Positions 7,596 to 15,905 of a stretch of 64,000 nucleotides of DNA are shown here, piece by piece. Both the position numbers and the translations under genes were made by a program. This DNA is from JBJYIN01 sp046237015 (lineage in GTDB: Bacteria; Pseudomonadota; Gammaproteobacteria; Enterobacterales; Enterobacteriaceae). How positions within the stretch are numbered: position 1 is the first letter of the stretch; each line of letters begins with the position of its first letter. The stretch is taken from NCBI RefSeq assembly GCF_046237015.1, contig NZ_JBJYIN010000006.1:211395-275394 (forward strand). Direction: 5' to 3'. Below the pieces are notes generated by a model. That model saw only the letters and a list, made by a program, of their open reading frames with translations, searched no databases and was not told the origin of the DNA.

Positions 7596-8750
7596 GTGAA
7601 AATAGAATCAATTGATGTCACCGTCTTTCATTATCCCACTCGTCGGGTTTCCGATAGTGCAGGCCATTCACACCCGGGACCTGAAAATCAGGCCAAGATG
7701 GCGCTGTTAACCATCACGGCAGATGACGGCCAAAAAGGTTACGCTTTTGCTCCGCCGGAAGTGGTTCGTCCTCATATTGTTAATGCTTTCTTCCGCAAGG
7801 TGCTGATTGGGCAAAATCCGTTCGATCGTGAGCGCCTCTGGCAGGATCTGGTGCACTGGCAGCGTGGTAGCGCTAACCAATTGACCGATCGTGCACTGTC
7901 GATTGTCGAGTCCGCTTTGTGGGATCTGCAAGGTCGAGCATTGAACATGCCGGTGCATAAACTGCTCGGCGGCTATCGTGAAAAAGTCCCGGCTTATGGC
8001 AGCACCATGTGTGGTGACGAACTGGAAGGTGGCTTATCGACGCCGGAGGAATACGGTCAATTTGCCGAAAAGCTGGTGCAGCGCGGCTATAAAGCCATCA
8101 AGTTGCATACCTGGATGCCACCAGTGTCGTTCGCCCCTAGCCCGAAAATGGACGTGAAAGCCTGTGCCGCAGTACGTGAAGCCGTCGGCCCTGATATCTG
8201 CCTGATGCTGGATGGTTACCACTGGTACAGCCGCAGTGATGCGCTGTATATCGGCCGTGAACTACAAAAGCTCGATTTCACCTGGTTTGAAGAACCGATG
8301 GAAGAACAGAGCATGGCGTCTTACAGCTGGCTGACCAAGAGCCTGGATATTGATGTTATCGGGCCGGAAAGCCTGTCAGGGAAATACTTCAGCCGTGCTG
8401 ACTGGGTGAAAGAAGGCGCCTGTGACATTTTACGCGCGGGTGTGCAGGGTGTTGGCGGTCTCTGGCCGTGTCTGAAAGTCGCTAGCCTGGCGGAATCCTT
8501 CGGTATGGATTGTGAAATTCACGGTAACGGCGCGCCAAACCTCAACGTCGTTGGGGCGATCAAAAACTGCCGCTGGTATGAGCGCGGTCTGCTGCATCCT
8601 TTCCTCGATTACGATGAACCTGCTGCTTATCTGAATTCCATTGTCGATCCGATGGATAACGAGGGTTTTGTGCATCTGCCGCAACGTCCGGGGCTGGGAG
8701 AAGACATTAATTTTGACTGGATTGAGGAGCACACCCTAAGCAAAGAGTAA
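7596..8750 (+). CDS. Enolase-superfamily enzyme, mandelate racemase-like
   Basis: Predicted Mg-dependent acid-sugar dehydratase or racemase/epimerase; the substrate is unknown. The N-terminal capping domain covers about 1-120, and RALSIVESALWDLQGRALNMPVHKLLGG is typical of the mandelate racemase group (read as RALSIVESALWDL then QGRALNMPVHKLLGG). The barrel has KAIKLHTW (a KxH in place of the usual KxK). Metal-ligand candidates are Asp in CLMLDGYHW, Glu in WFEEPMEE and Glu in VIGPESLSG. A possible Asp/His dyad is CDILRAG and CEIHGNGAPN. GTG at 7596 with GAGGCAGG upstream is preferred over GTG at 7569, giving 384 residues. It leads a cluster with an Opp/Dpp-type importer that probably brings in its substrate. 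Confidence 0.8.
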   Translation: MKIESIDVTVFHYPTRRVSDSAGHSHPGPENQAKMALLTITADDGQKGYAFAPPEVVRPHIVNAFFRKVLIGQNPFDRERLWQDLVHWQRGSANQLTDRALSIVESALWDLQGRALNMPVHKLLGGYREKVPAYGSTMCGDELEGGLSTPEEYGQFAEKLVQRGYKAIKLHTWMPPVSFAPSPKMDVKACAAVREAVGPDICLMLDGYHWYSRSDALYIGRELQKLDFTWFEEPMEEQSMASYSWLTKSLDIDVIGPESLSGKYFSRADWVKEGACDILRAGVQGVGGLWPCLKVASLAESFGMDCEIHGNGAPNLNVVGAIKNCRWYERGLLHPFLDYDEPAAYLNSIVDPMDNEGFVHLPQRPGLGEDINFDWIEEHTLSKE

Positions 8751-8833
8751 ATTTTCGCCCGATCTGAAAGATTGTATTCCCTAAAAAATAAAAAGTTGTC
8801 GTCTTCCACGCTTCCAATACCTGGAGAAGAATG

Positions 8834-10444
8834 ATGAAAGCACGCGCAATACTCCGTACCCTGCTGTTAGGTTCACTCTGCATGGCTGCTACGCCAGCCA
8901 TTCTATCGGCAAAAACGCCTGACGATCAGCTGATTGTCGGGATGAATATGAACAACATGCTCTCACTTGACCCGGCCGCTATGACCGGTAATGAGGTGGT
9001 GGGCATTATCGTTAACCTTTATGACTCACTGGTGGTGCTGGACCCCGCGAACCTGAGCAACATTCTGCCTTCTCTGGCGAAAAGCTGGAGCGTCAGTGAT
9101 GACGGTAAGGTCATTACGTTCAATCTGGTGGATAACGCCAAATTCCATTCCGGCAACCCCGTGACGGCGCAAGATTTCGCCTGGTCGATGAAGCGTCTGC
9201 TCAACCTCAACATGGCGCAGGCTACCACGTGGAAATCCTACGGTTTCACGGCGGAAAACGTGGAGAAAATGATCCGTGCCAAAGATGACCATACCGTTGA
9301 AATCGAGTTGCCAAAACCGAACGACCCTAAACTGGTGATCTACTCACTGGCAACGTTGGGCAGTGGTTCGGTGCTGGACAGCAAAACCGTCATGAAGCAT
9401 GAGAAAAATGGCGACTGGGGCAATGGCTGGCTGACCACCAATGAAGCGGGTTCTGGCCCGTTCAAGCTGGACGTGTGGCAGGCGAAAGACGTGCTGCGCA
9501 TCAGTAAAGTGGAGAACAACTGGCAGGGCGACGCCAAAATGCGGCGTGTGATTTTCCGCCATATGACAGAATCACAGGCGCTGCGCCTGATGATTGAAAA
9601 AGGCGACATTGACGTGGCTTCTGGGATGTCGGTGCCGGATATCAATGCGCTGAAGCAAGATAAAGACGTTGTGGTTGATGAGGTGAAAAAAGGCACGCTG
9701 TACTACGTGGCAATGAGTCTGAAAAATGAAGACTTTGCTAAACCGAAAGTGCGTGAAGCGGTTCGTTATCTCATTGATTACGATGGCATCAATAAGACTG
9801 TTATGCCGGGCTATGGTTTTTATCATCAGCGTCCGATTCAGGCTGGTATGGATGCCACGTTGCCTAATCCCGGTTACAAACTGGACGTACCCCGTGCTAA
9901 GGCTCTGCTGGCTGAGGCTGGCTACCCCAATGGATTTGAAACTACACTGCGTGTTCTCTCCGATCAGCCGTTCCTGAACCTGGCGACATCGGTGCAGTCC
10001 ACGCTGGCACAGGCGGGCATCAAAGCCAAAATCATCTCCGGTACCGGTAATCAGGTTTACGGCGCGATGCGCGATCGTAACTTCGATATGCTGGTTGGCC
10101 GCGGTGGTGGTGGCGTTGACCCGCACCCTCACTCCAGCCTGCGTTCTGTTGTTTACAATCCGAATAACAGCGACGAAGCCAAACTGACCAACTTCCAGGG
10201 CTGGCGCACCTCTTTCTACGATAAACCCTTGAACGACATGATCGATCAGGCGTTGTTAGAGAAAGATCCTCAGAAACAGAAGCAGATGTATATCGACGTA
10301 CAGAATCGTTATGAAGAACTGTTCCCGGCCATTATTCCGGTGTCGCAGATGATTGATTCTGTGGTGTTGCGTAAGGACGTGAAAGGCTATGTGCCGCATC
10401 CGTCTTCCACGACGCATCTGCGCGAGGTGTATAAACAGCGCTAG
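8834..10444 (+). CDS. ABC importer substrate-binding protein, SBP_bac_5 (DppA/OppA-like)
   Basis: Periplasmic binding protein of the peptide/nickel/opine family that delivers ligand to the permeases encoded downstream. The first ~27 residues form a Sec signal peptide (KARAILRTLLLGSLCMAATP, then AILSA before KTPDD), without a convincing lipobox. Mature motifs include DPAAMTGNEVVGIIVNLYDSL, ILPSLAKSWSVSDDGKVITF and FHSGNPVTAQDFAWSMKRLL, the family signature region. About 536 residues, the normal size. ATGs at 8831 and 8834 are both possible; GGAGAAG at 8823 fits 8834 slightly better. The ligand cannot be inferred, but the pairing with an enolase-family enzyme argues against a purely nutritional dipeptide role. 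Confidence 0.88.
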   Translation: MKARAILRTLLLGSLCMAATPAILSAKTPDDQLIVGMNMNNMLSLDPAAMTGNEVVGIIVNLYDSLVVLDPANLSNILPSLAKSWSVSDDGKVITFNLVDNAKFHSGNPVTAQDFAWSMKRLLNLNMAQATTWKSYGFTAENVEKMIRAKDDHTVEIELPKPNDPKLVIYSLATLGSGSVLDSKTVMKHEKNGDWGNGWLTTNEAGSGPFKLDVWQAKDVLRISKVENNWQGDAKMRRVIFRHMTESQALRLMIEKGDIDVASGMSVPDINALKQDKDVVVDEVKKGTLYYVAMSLKNEDFAKPKVREAVRYLIDYDGINKTVMPGYGFYHQRPIQAGMDATLPNPGYKLDVPRAKALLAEAGYPNGFETTLRVLSDQPFLNLATSVQSTLAQAGIKAKIISGTGNQVYGAMRDRNFDMLVGRGGGGVDPHPHSSLRSVVYNPNNSDEAKLTNFQGWRTSFYDKPLNDMIDQALLEKDPQKQKQMYIDVQNRYEELFPAIIPVSQMIDSVVLRKDVKGYVPHPSSTTHLREVYKQR

Positions 10445-10461
10445 TGTCCATACGTTAAACC

Positions 10462-10496
10462 GGATGATTAGCCGACACGTTTTTGGCTAATCATCC
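10462..10496. other. Intra-operon stem-loop after the binding-protein gene
   Basis: GGATGATTAGCC and GGCTAATCATCC form a perfect 12-bp stem around an 11-base loop, 18 bases after the binding-protein stop. The sequence ATACGTTAAA occurs on both sides (10450-10459 and 10504-10513). There is no clear T-run. In many ABC operons a hairpin here protects the abundant binding-protein mRNA or partly terminates before the permease genes; that role is inferred. Confidence 0.6.
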
Positions 10497-10575
10497 CGAT
10501 CGGATACGTTAAAAAAGATAACCGCGTGAGTGGTGGCTTGCTGTCGCCGCTAACCAGGATATCGGGAGAAAGATC

Positions 10576-11616
10576 ATGGTTTTGTCTGATTGGATCAAGC
10601 CGGGTGGAGTACTGCGTCGTTTGGCAAAACGTCTGTTGCAGGTGATCGTCACGCTGTTCGGGTTATTGATCCTGACCTTCGTGATCGGCCGCGTGATGCC
10701 AATCGATCCCGTTCTGGCGATTGTCGGGCAGGATGCCGACCAAAGTACCTATCAACAGGTTTACCAACAGCTTGGGTTGGATAAGCCACTGTATGTGCAG
10801 TTCTTTATTTACTTCAATTCTCTGATGCATGGGGATCTGGGCAATGCGCTCCTGACCGGACGACCGGTGATGGATGACATTATTCGCGTCTTCCCGGCAA
10901 CCGTTGAGTTGGCGACGATGGCGATTATCGTCGGTGCGGGTCTGGGTGTGCCGCTCGGTGTGCTGGCTGCGGCGCGACGAGGCAAGTGGGCGGATTACGT
11001 GGTGCGTTTTATCAGTCTGGCCGGTTATTCCACCCCGATATTTTGGGTCGGGATGATGGGGCTGCTGGTGTTCTATGCCTGGCTGAACTGGGTCGGTGGT
11101 GCCGGACGGGTGGATATGGCTTACGACGGTCTGGTGGAAAACCGTACCGGTCTGCTGCTGGTGGATTCGCTGCTGGCGGGTGAGTGGGATGTATTCCGCA
11201 GCGCACTGAATCATCTGGTGCTGCCGGCCACGATTCTCGGTTTCCACTCGCTGGCCTATATCAGCCGTATGACGCGCAGCTTCATGCTGGCGCAGCTTTC
11301 ACAGGAATACATTATTACCGCACGAGTGAAAGGGCTATCTGAGTTCCGTGTTGTCTGGGCGCACGCGTTTCGCAATATTCTGGTTCAGCTTCTGACGGTG
11401 GTCGCGCTGGCGTATGGCTCGCTGCTGGAAGGGGCGGTGCTGATTGAAACGGTCTTTTCATGGCCGGGCTTTGGTTCCTATCTGACAGGCAGCCTGCTGC
11501 TGGGGGATATGAACGCGGTGATGGGGTGTGTGCTGCTAGTTGGGTTGATCTTCGTGACGCTTAACCTGCTGTCGGACATGTTGTATCAAATCTTTGATCC
11601 GAGGACGAACGCATGA
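10576..11616 (+). CDS. ABC importer permease 1 (DppB-like)
   Basis: First transmembrane subunit of the importer. About six hydrophobic segments are visible, beginning with LLQVIVTLFGLLILTFVIG. The N-terminal TM plus QQLGLDKPLYVQFF region is typical of DppB/OppB. The cytoplasmic EAA-type loop that docks the ATPase reads ITARVKGLSEFRVVWAHAFR. The 346-residue length is normal. GGGAGAAAG precedes the ATG. The stop overlaps the next permease start by 4 bases. The gene is GC-rich in third positions, unlike the AT-rich upstream intergenic region. Confidence 0.9.
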   Translation: MVLSDWIKPGGVLRRLAKRLLQVIVTLFGLLILTFVIGRVMPIDPVLAIVGQDADQSTYQQVYQQLGLDKPLYVQFFIYFNSLMHGDLGNALLTGRPVMDDIIRVFPATVELATMAIIVGAGLGVPLGVLAAARRGKWADYVVRFISLAGYSTPIFWVGMMGLLVFYAWLNWVGGAGRVDMAYDGLVENRTGLLLVDSLLAGEWDVFRSALNHLVLPATILGFHSLAYISRMTRSFMLAQLSQEYIITARVKGLSEFRVVWAHAFRNILVQLLTVVALAYGSLLEGAVLIETVFSWPGFGSYLTGSLLLGDMNAVMGCVLLVGLIFVTLNLLSDMLYQIFDPRTNA

Positions 11617-12536
11617 ATATTTCCTCTGAGCAACCGGTCACTCGCGAATCGGTAATGCGGACACCGCCGGAAAAACGCGTGAGCCGCTTGCGGCTACGCG
11701 GGGCGCGAATCGGCGGGTTTCTCTTGACGATGCTGCGCAATCCGCTGACCGCGATTGGTTCTGCGATTGTGCTGATGTTGATGCTGGTTGCCATTTTCGC
11801 CCCGTGGATCGCCACGCACGATCCGTTGGTACAGGACTTGGCTAACGCGTTACAAGCCCCGAGTGCGGCGCACTACTTTGGCACTGACGAGTTTGGGCGC
11901 GATGTGTTTAGCCGTCTGGTCTATGGCTCACGTATCACGCTGTATATCGTGGCGCTGGTGTCCGTCACCGTTGGGCCTATCGGGCTGGCGCTGGGCGTGG
12001 TGGCTGGGTATTACGGCGGGATTGTCGATACCATCCTGATGCGTATCACCGATATCTTCATTTCGTTCCCCAGCCTGGTGTTGGCGCTGGCGTTCGTTGC
12101 GGCACTTGGCCCAGGTCTGGAGCATGTGGTGATTGCGATTACGCTGACGGCCTGGCCGCCGATTGCTCGTCTGGCAAGGGCGGAAACGCTGTCGCTGCGT
12201 CACGCGGACTTTGTGTCTGCCGTGAAGCTGCAAGGGGCATCGTCTATTCGCATCCTGCTGCACCACATTGTGCCGCTGTGTCTGCCGTCGGTGATTATTC
12301 GTATCACCATGAATATGGCGGGCATCATTCTGACCGCGGCGGGTCTGGGCTTTCTGGGGTTGGGGGCACAGCCGCCCGATCCTGAATGGGGCGCGATGAT
12401 CTCTGCGGGTCGTCGTTACATGATGGAGTGCTGGTGGTTAGTAACTATTCCGGGGCTGGCGATTTTGATTAACAGCCTGGCGTTCAACTTCCTTGGAGAC
12501 GGCCTACGTGACATCCTCGATCCCAGAACTGAATAA
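11613..12536 (+). CDS. ABC importer permease 2 (DppC-like)
   Basis: Second membrane subunit, 307 residues, pairing with the preceding permease. A soluble N-terminus of about 45 residues precedes the first span (AIGSAIVLMLMLVAIFAPWI). The DppC/OppC landmarks HYFGTDEFGRDVFSRL and the EAA loop FVSAVKLQGASSIRILLHHI are present, followed by the typical AGLGFLGLGAQPPDPEWG. It begins inside the previous stop codon (ATGA) and its end overlaps the first ATPase gene, so the series is tightly coupled. Confidence 0.92.
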   Translation: MNISSEQPVTRESVMRTPPEKRVSRLRLRGARIGGFLLTMLRNPLTAIGSAIVLMLMLVAIFAPWIATHDPLVQDLANALQAPSAAHYFGTDEFGRDVFSRLVYGSRITLYIVALVSVTVGPIGLALGVVAGYYGGIVDTILMRITDIFISFPSLVLALAFVAALGPGLEHVVIAITLTAWPPIARLARAETLSLRHADFVSAVKLQGASSIRILLHHIVPLCLPSVIIRITMNMAGIILTAAGLGFLGLGAQPPDPEWGAMISAGRRYMMECWWLVTIPGLAILINSLAFNFLGDGLRDILDPRTE

Positions 12537-13395
12537 GTCTTCTCAACGTGTGCCGGGAAGCTCGCCCCTGATGGAAGTGGAAAATCTGCGGGTAAGCTTC
12601 GTGAACCGTGGTGCCGTGACAGATGCTGTGCGCGGTGTGTCCTTCACTTTGGGCTGTGAAAAGCTGGCGATTGTCGGTGAATCTGGCTCCGGCAAATCGA
12701 CGGTCGGCCGTGCGTTGTTGCAACTGCATCCGCATAGCGCACGGATTACGGCGGATAAACTGCGTTTCGGCGATACCGACCTGCTGAAAGCGGATGAGGC
12801 GCGGATGCGTCAGATTCGCGGCAAGCGTATCTCCATGATTATGCAGGACCCAAAATATTCGTTGAACCCGGTAGTCTGCGTCGGCGATCAGATTGCCGAG
12901 GCCTATCTGGCGCACCATAAGGTGTCGCATCGCGAAGCGAAGGCAAAAGTCATGGCGATGCTGGACGTGGTGCGTATTCGTCAGCCAGAGCGTGTCTACA
13001 ATTTGTATCCCCATGAAATTTCGGGCGGGCAGGGGCAGCGCATCATGATTGCGATGATGCTGATTACCGAACCCGAAATCGTGATTGCCGATGAACCAAC
13101 CTCGGCGCTGGATGTGTCCGTGCGTTTGCAGGTGCTGGCGATGTTGGACGATCTGGTGAGTGAGCGTGGTTTAGGGCTGATTTTCATCAGTCACGACATC
13201 AATCTGGTGCGTAGCTTCTGCGATCGGGTGCTGGTGATGTATGCCGGACGTGTCGTGGAGTCGATTGCCGCCGCCGATCTGGACAACGCGCAGCATCCGT
13301 ATACGCGCGGGTTGTTAAATTCACTGCCGGATATCGACAATCGACGTCCGCGCTTGCCAGTGATGAATCGCGATCCGGCCTGGATCAATGGATAA
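12508..13395 (+). CDS. ABC importer ATPase 1 (DppD-like)
   Basis: Cytoplasmic ATPase energising the importer. Walker A is GESGSGKSTV, the Q-loop IMQDPKYSLNPV, the signature ISGGQGQRIMIAMM, Walker B IVIADEPTSALD and the H-loop FISHD. The C-terminal oligopeptide-transporter extension has AQHPYTRGLLNSLPDI. GTG at 12508 is preferred over an in-frame TTG at 12493, because GGAG at 12495-12498 lies 9 bases before it. This gives 295 residues and a 29-base overlap with permease 2. The signature has QGQR rather than the common QRQR, which is still compatible with function. Confidence 0.9.
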   Translation: MTSSIPELNKSSQRVPGSSPLMEVENLRVSFVNRGAVTDAVRGVSFTLGCEKLAIVGESGSGKSTVGRALLQLHPHSARITADKLRFGDTDLLKADEARMRQIRGKRISMIMQDPKYSLNPVVCVGDQIAEAYLAHHKVSHREAKAKVMAMLDVVRIRQPERVYNLYPHEISGGQGQRIMIAMMLITEPEIVIADEPTSALDVSVRLQVLAMLDDLVSERGLGLIFISHDINLVRSFCDRVLVMYAGRVVESIAAADLDNAQHPYTRGLLNSLPDIDNRRPRLPVMNRDPAWING

Positions 13396-13406
13396 AGGGG
13401 ATAATC

Positions 13407-14216
13407 ATGGCAACTGAAGCAATGCATCAGCATAAGCCGATGATCGAAGTGAATAACCTGAATCTCTCGTTTGGTCAGGGCAGCACAGCGAATCAGGTGT
13501 TGTACGATGTGAATCTCACCGTCAATGATGGCGACATTTTTGGTCTGGTGGGTGAATCTGGTTCTGGTAAAACGACGGTGCTGAAGTGTCTGGCTGGGCT
13601 GTTTAATCATTGGGAAGGCGCGTTGGCGATCAACGGACAGAAGCTGGCGCACCGGATCGATCAGGCGCGTTGCCGTCAGGTGCAGATGGTGTTTCAGGAT
13701 CCCTATGGGTCGCTGCATCCTCGTCATACGGTGGAATCCATTCTGGAAGAACCGCTGTCGATCCATCGCTTTGACGATCGTGACGATCGCATCGATAGCT
13801 TGCTGGATAAAGTGGGGTTGGGAACGCAATTTCGTCGCCGCTATCCGCATCAACTCTCTGGTGGGCAGCGCCAGCGCGTGGCGATTGCTCGGGCGCTGAT
13901 TCTGGAACCGAGAGTGCTGCTGTTGGATGAGCCAACGTCGGCGCTGGATGTGTCGGTGCAGGCGGAAATTCTCAACCTGCTTATGGAGTTGCAGCAGCAG
14001 GAAAAGCTGACCTACCTGATGGTGACGCACGATTTGGGCGTGATTTCCCATTTGTGTCATAAAGTGGCGGTGATGCAGTACGGCAAGATACTGGAAACGC
14101 TGGAAACGGACGACCTGACCAGCGATGTGCCGAAGGATGCCTATACCTCAATGCTGGTGGATGCCAGTCGTCAGTACAGTCGCGATCTGGCGATACGCTC
14201 GGAGCGCATGGGCTAG
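13407..14216 (+). CDS. ABC importer ATPase 2 (DppF-like)
   Basis: Second ATPase of the heterodimeric NBD pair. Walker A GESGSGKTTVLKC, Q-loop MVFQDPYGSLHPRHTV, signature LSGGQRQRVAIARAL, Walker B VLLLDEPTSALDVS and H-loop MVTHD are all intact. At 269 residues it is shorter than DppF (about 330), and the C-terminal Cys-rich oligo_HPY extension is cut back. AAGGGG lies 7 bases before the ATG. It is the last gene of the five-gene importer, followed by a strong terminator. Confidence 0.9.
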   Translation: MATEAMHQHKPMIEVNNLNLSFGQGSTANQVLYDVNLTVNDGDIFGLVGESGSGKTTVLKCLAGLFNHWEGALAINGQKLAHRIDQARCRQVQMVFQDPYGSLHPRHTVESILEEPLSIHRFDDRDDRIDSLLDKVGLGTQFRRRYPHQLSGGQRQRVAIARALILEPRVLLLDEPTSALDVSVQAEILNLLMELQQQEKLTYLMVTHDLGVISHLCHKVAVMQYGKILETLETDDLTSDVPKDAYTSMLVDASRQYSRDLAIRSERMG

Positions 14217-14256
14217 ATGCGTACGGACTAGATACGCTGCGCGATAATCATCATAG

Positions 14257-14281
14257 GGGCCGAGCAATCGGCCCTTTTTTT
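14257..14281 (+). terminator. Intrinsic terminator of the importer operon
   Basis: GGGCCGA and TCGGCCC form a 7-bp GC stem closed by a GCAA tetraloop and followed by seven T. It lies 40 bases after the last ATPase stop and marks the end of the operon. Confidence 0.9.
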
Positions 14282-14332
14282 ATCCTTTGCACAGGTTTTC
14301 GCTCACAGTTGGTTACGAACAGACTTTTATAC

Positions 14333-14347
14333 GTAAAAAAAGGTAAA
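14333..14347 (+). promoter_or_regulatory. Candidate CpxR box upstream of ppiA
   Basis: Two GTAAA pentamers separated by exactly five bases (AAAAG) match the CpxR consensus GTAAA-N5-GTAAA without mismatch. It is about 75 bp before the ppiA start. ppiA is a known Cpx envelope-stress target in E. coli, so the site is in the expected place. A possible -10 (TACAAT, 14375-14380) lies downstream. Confidence 0.65.
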
Positions 14348-14422
14348 TGGGTAGCGTTGAAGAGTGTGGATACTTACAATCACTACGCTTTCTGTAGTCG
14401 GCCTCTTCAAAAAGGAATTCTC

Positions 14423-14995
14423 ATGTTCAAACGTACTCTGGTTGCCGCGGCAGCCCTTATTTCACTGACGGCATTTTCTCCCGCCTTTGCGGCTTCTGAC
14501 ACCACTACGCGTGTACTGTTGACGACGTCTGCGGGCAATATCGAACTGTCTTTAGATAATCAAAAAGCACCGATTTCGGTGAAAAATTTTGTTGAGTACG
14601 TTAACAACGGCTTTTACAACGGAACGACATTTCACCGTGTGATCCCTGGCTTTATGGTGCAGGGCGGTGGTTTTTCTGGCGAAATGAGCCAGAAAGCGAC
14701 GAATGCGCCGATTAAGAATGAAGCCGATAACGGTCTGCGTAACCAACGCGGTACGATCTCGATGGCGCGTACCGCAGAGAAGGATAGCGCGACCAGCCAA
14801 TTCTTTATCAACGTTGCAGACAATGCGTTCCTCGATCACGGCCAGCGTGATTTCGGCTACGCCGTGTTCGGTAAAGTGGTGAAGGGGATGGACGTTGTCG
14901 ATAAGATTTCTCAGGTGCCAACGAAGAACGTCGGGCCTTATCAGAATGTGCCAACTGCGCCTATCGTGATTCAGTCGGCGAAAGTGCAGCCATGA
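14423..14995 (+). CDS. ppiA: Periplasmic peptidyl-prolyl cis-trans isomerase A (cyclophilin)
   Basis: Catalyses cis-trans isomerisation of X-Pro bonds in the periplasm. The Sec signal peptide reads FKRTLVAAAALISLTAFSPA with cleavage near AFA (23-24). The cyclophilin core includes FHRVIPGFMVQGGGFSG, SMARTAEKDSATSQFFINVADN and FGYAVFGKVVKGMDVVDKI. ATG at 14423 with AAGGA 7 bases upstream gives 190 residues; the longer in-frame reading from 14309 has no ribosome-binding site and would bury the signal peptide. Followed by its own terminator. E. coli has fic between ppiA and pabA; it is absent here. Confidence 0.96.
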   Translation: MFKRTLVAAAALISLTAFSPAFAASDTTTRVLLTTSAGNIELSLDNQKAPISVKNFVEYVNNGFYNGTTFHRVIPGFMVQGGGFSGEMSQKATNAPIKNEADNGLRNQRGTISMARTAEKDSATSQFFINVADNAFLDHGQRDFGYAVFGKVVKGMDVVDKISQVPTKNVGPYQNVPTAPIVIQSAKVQP

Positions 14996-15025
14996 TAGAT
15001 TATTGAGCCACTGAGAAAACCATAG

Positions 15026-15049
15026 AAGGCCACTTGCGTGGCCTTTTTT
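15026..15049 (+). terminator. ppiA terminator
   Basis: AAGGCCAC and GTGGCCTT form an 8-bp stem with a TTGC loop and a run of T to 15049, 31 bases after the ppiA stop. Confidence 0.9.
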
Positions 15050-15210
15050 GATCGGTTTACTGGTGTAACCCCGGCGCTTCAGGAAGACATCAGCGTGATA
15101 CGATGGATTATGGATACCATCGCTTGTACTCGTTCTTGCCTTATGAAAATGATGTCTAAATAATTGGCGAGTATTGAATCATTCTAAATTATCAATAAGT
15201 TAAATGAAAT

Positions 15211-15786
15211 ATGCTGCTAATTATCGATAACTATGACTCCTTTACCTACAACCTGTATCAATACTTCTGTGAGCTTGGTACGCAAGTTGTGGTGAAGCGT
15301 AATGATGAATTGACGTTGCAAGAGATTGAACGACTGGCACCAGAACGGCTGGTGATTTCTCCAGGGCCATGTACGCCGGATGAAGCCGGTATTTCGCTGG
15401 CCGCGATTCGACACTTTGCGGGTAAACTACCAATTCTAGGTGTATGTCTTGGGCATCAGGCGATGGGGCAGGGATTTGGTGCGCGAGTGGTGCGAGCGCG
15501 GCAGGTGATGCATGGGAAAACCTCGGCAATTGCACACAATGATACCGGTGTTTTTGCCGGTTTGGCTCAACCGCTGACGGTTACTCGTTATCATTCTCTT
15601 ATTATTGAAGCTGCGTCGTTGCCCGATTGTTTTGAAGTTACGGCGTGGAGTGAACGTAACGGTGAACGTGATGAAATTATGGGGATCCGACATTGTTCAC
15701 TGCCCTTAGAGGGAGTCCAGTTTCATCCTGAAAGTATCTTGAGTCAGCAGGGGCATCAGCTTCTGGATAATTTTCTTAAAATCTAA
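15211..15786 (+). CDS. pabA: Aminodeoxychorismate synthase component II (glutamine amidotransferase)
   Basis: Glutaminase subunit that feeds ammonia to PabB for 4-amino-4-deoxychorismate in folate synthesis. The class I amidotransferase triad is visible: C79 in GVCLGHQAMGQ, and H172 and E174 in QFHPESIL. The oxyanion region is ISPGPCTPDEAG. The 191-residue length is normal. It could in principle serve anthranilate synthase, but the position next to argD is that of pabA. About 160 bases separate it from the ppiA terminator, so it has its own promoter. Confidence 0.93.
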   Translation: MLLIIDNYDSFTYNLYQYFCELGTQVVVKRNDELTLQEIERLAPERLVISPGPCTPDEAGISLAAIRHFAGKLPILGVCLGHQAMGQGFGARVVRARQVMHGKTSAIAHNDTGVFAGLAQPLTVTRYHSLIIEAASLPDCFEVTAWSERNGERDEIMGIRHCSLPLEGVQFHPESILSQQGHQLLDNFLKI

Positions 15787-15905
15787 GCGTATAGAAAGTA
15801 ATTGCTTTGAATAGATGATTTAATATTGCCTGTGTTTGATTTTTTATGCATATTTAGTGACTATATTTTCATTCTGAATGATGCGATATCAGAACGAGGC
15901 AGCAA

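Noticed and set aside
15787..15905. ArgR box before argD
   Set aside because: TTTGAATAGATGATTTAAT and nearby AT-rich stretches look partly like an ARG box, but spacing is off by one and the second half-site matches poorly. Not strong enough to list.
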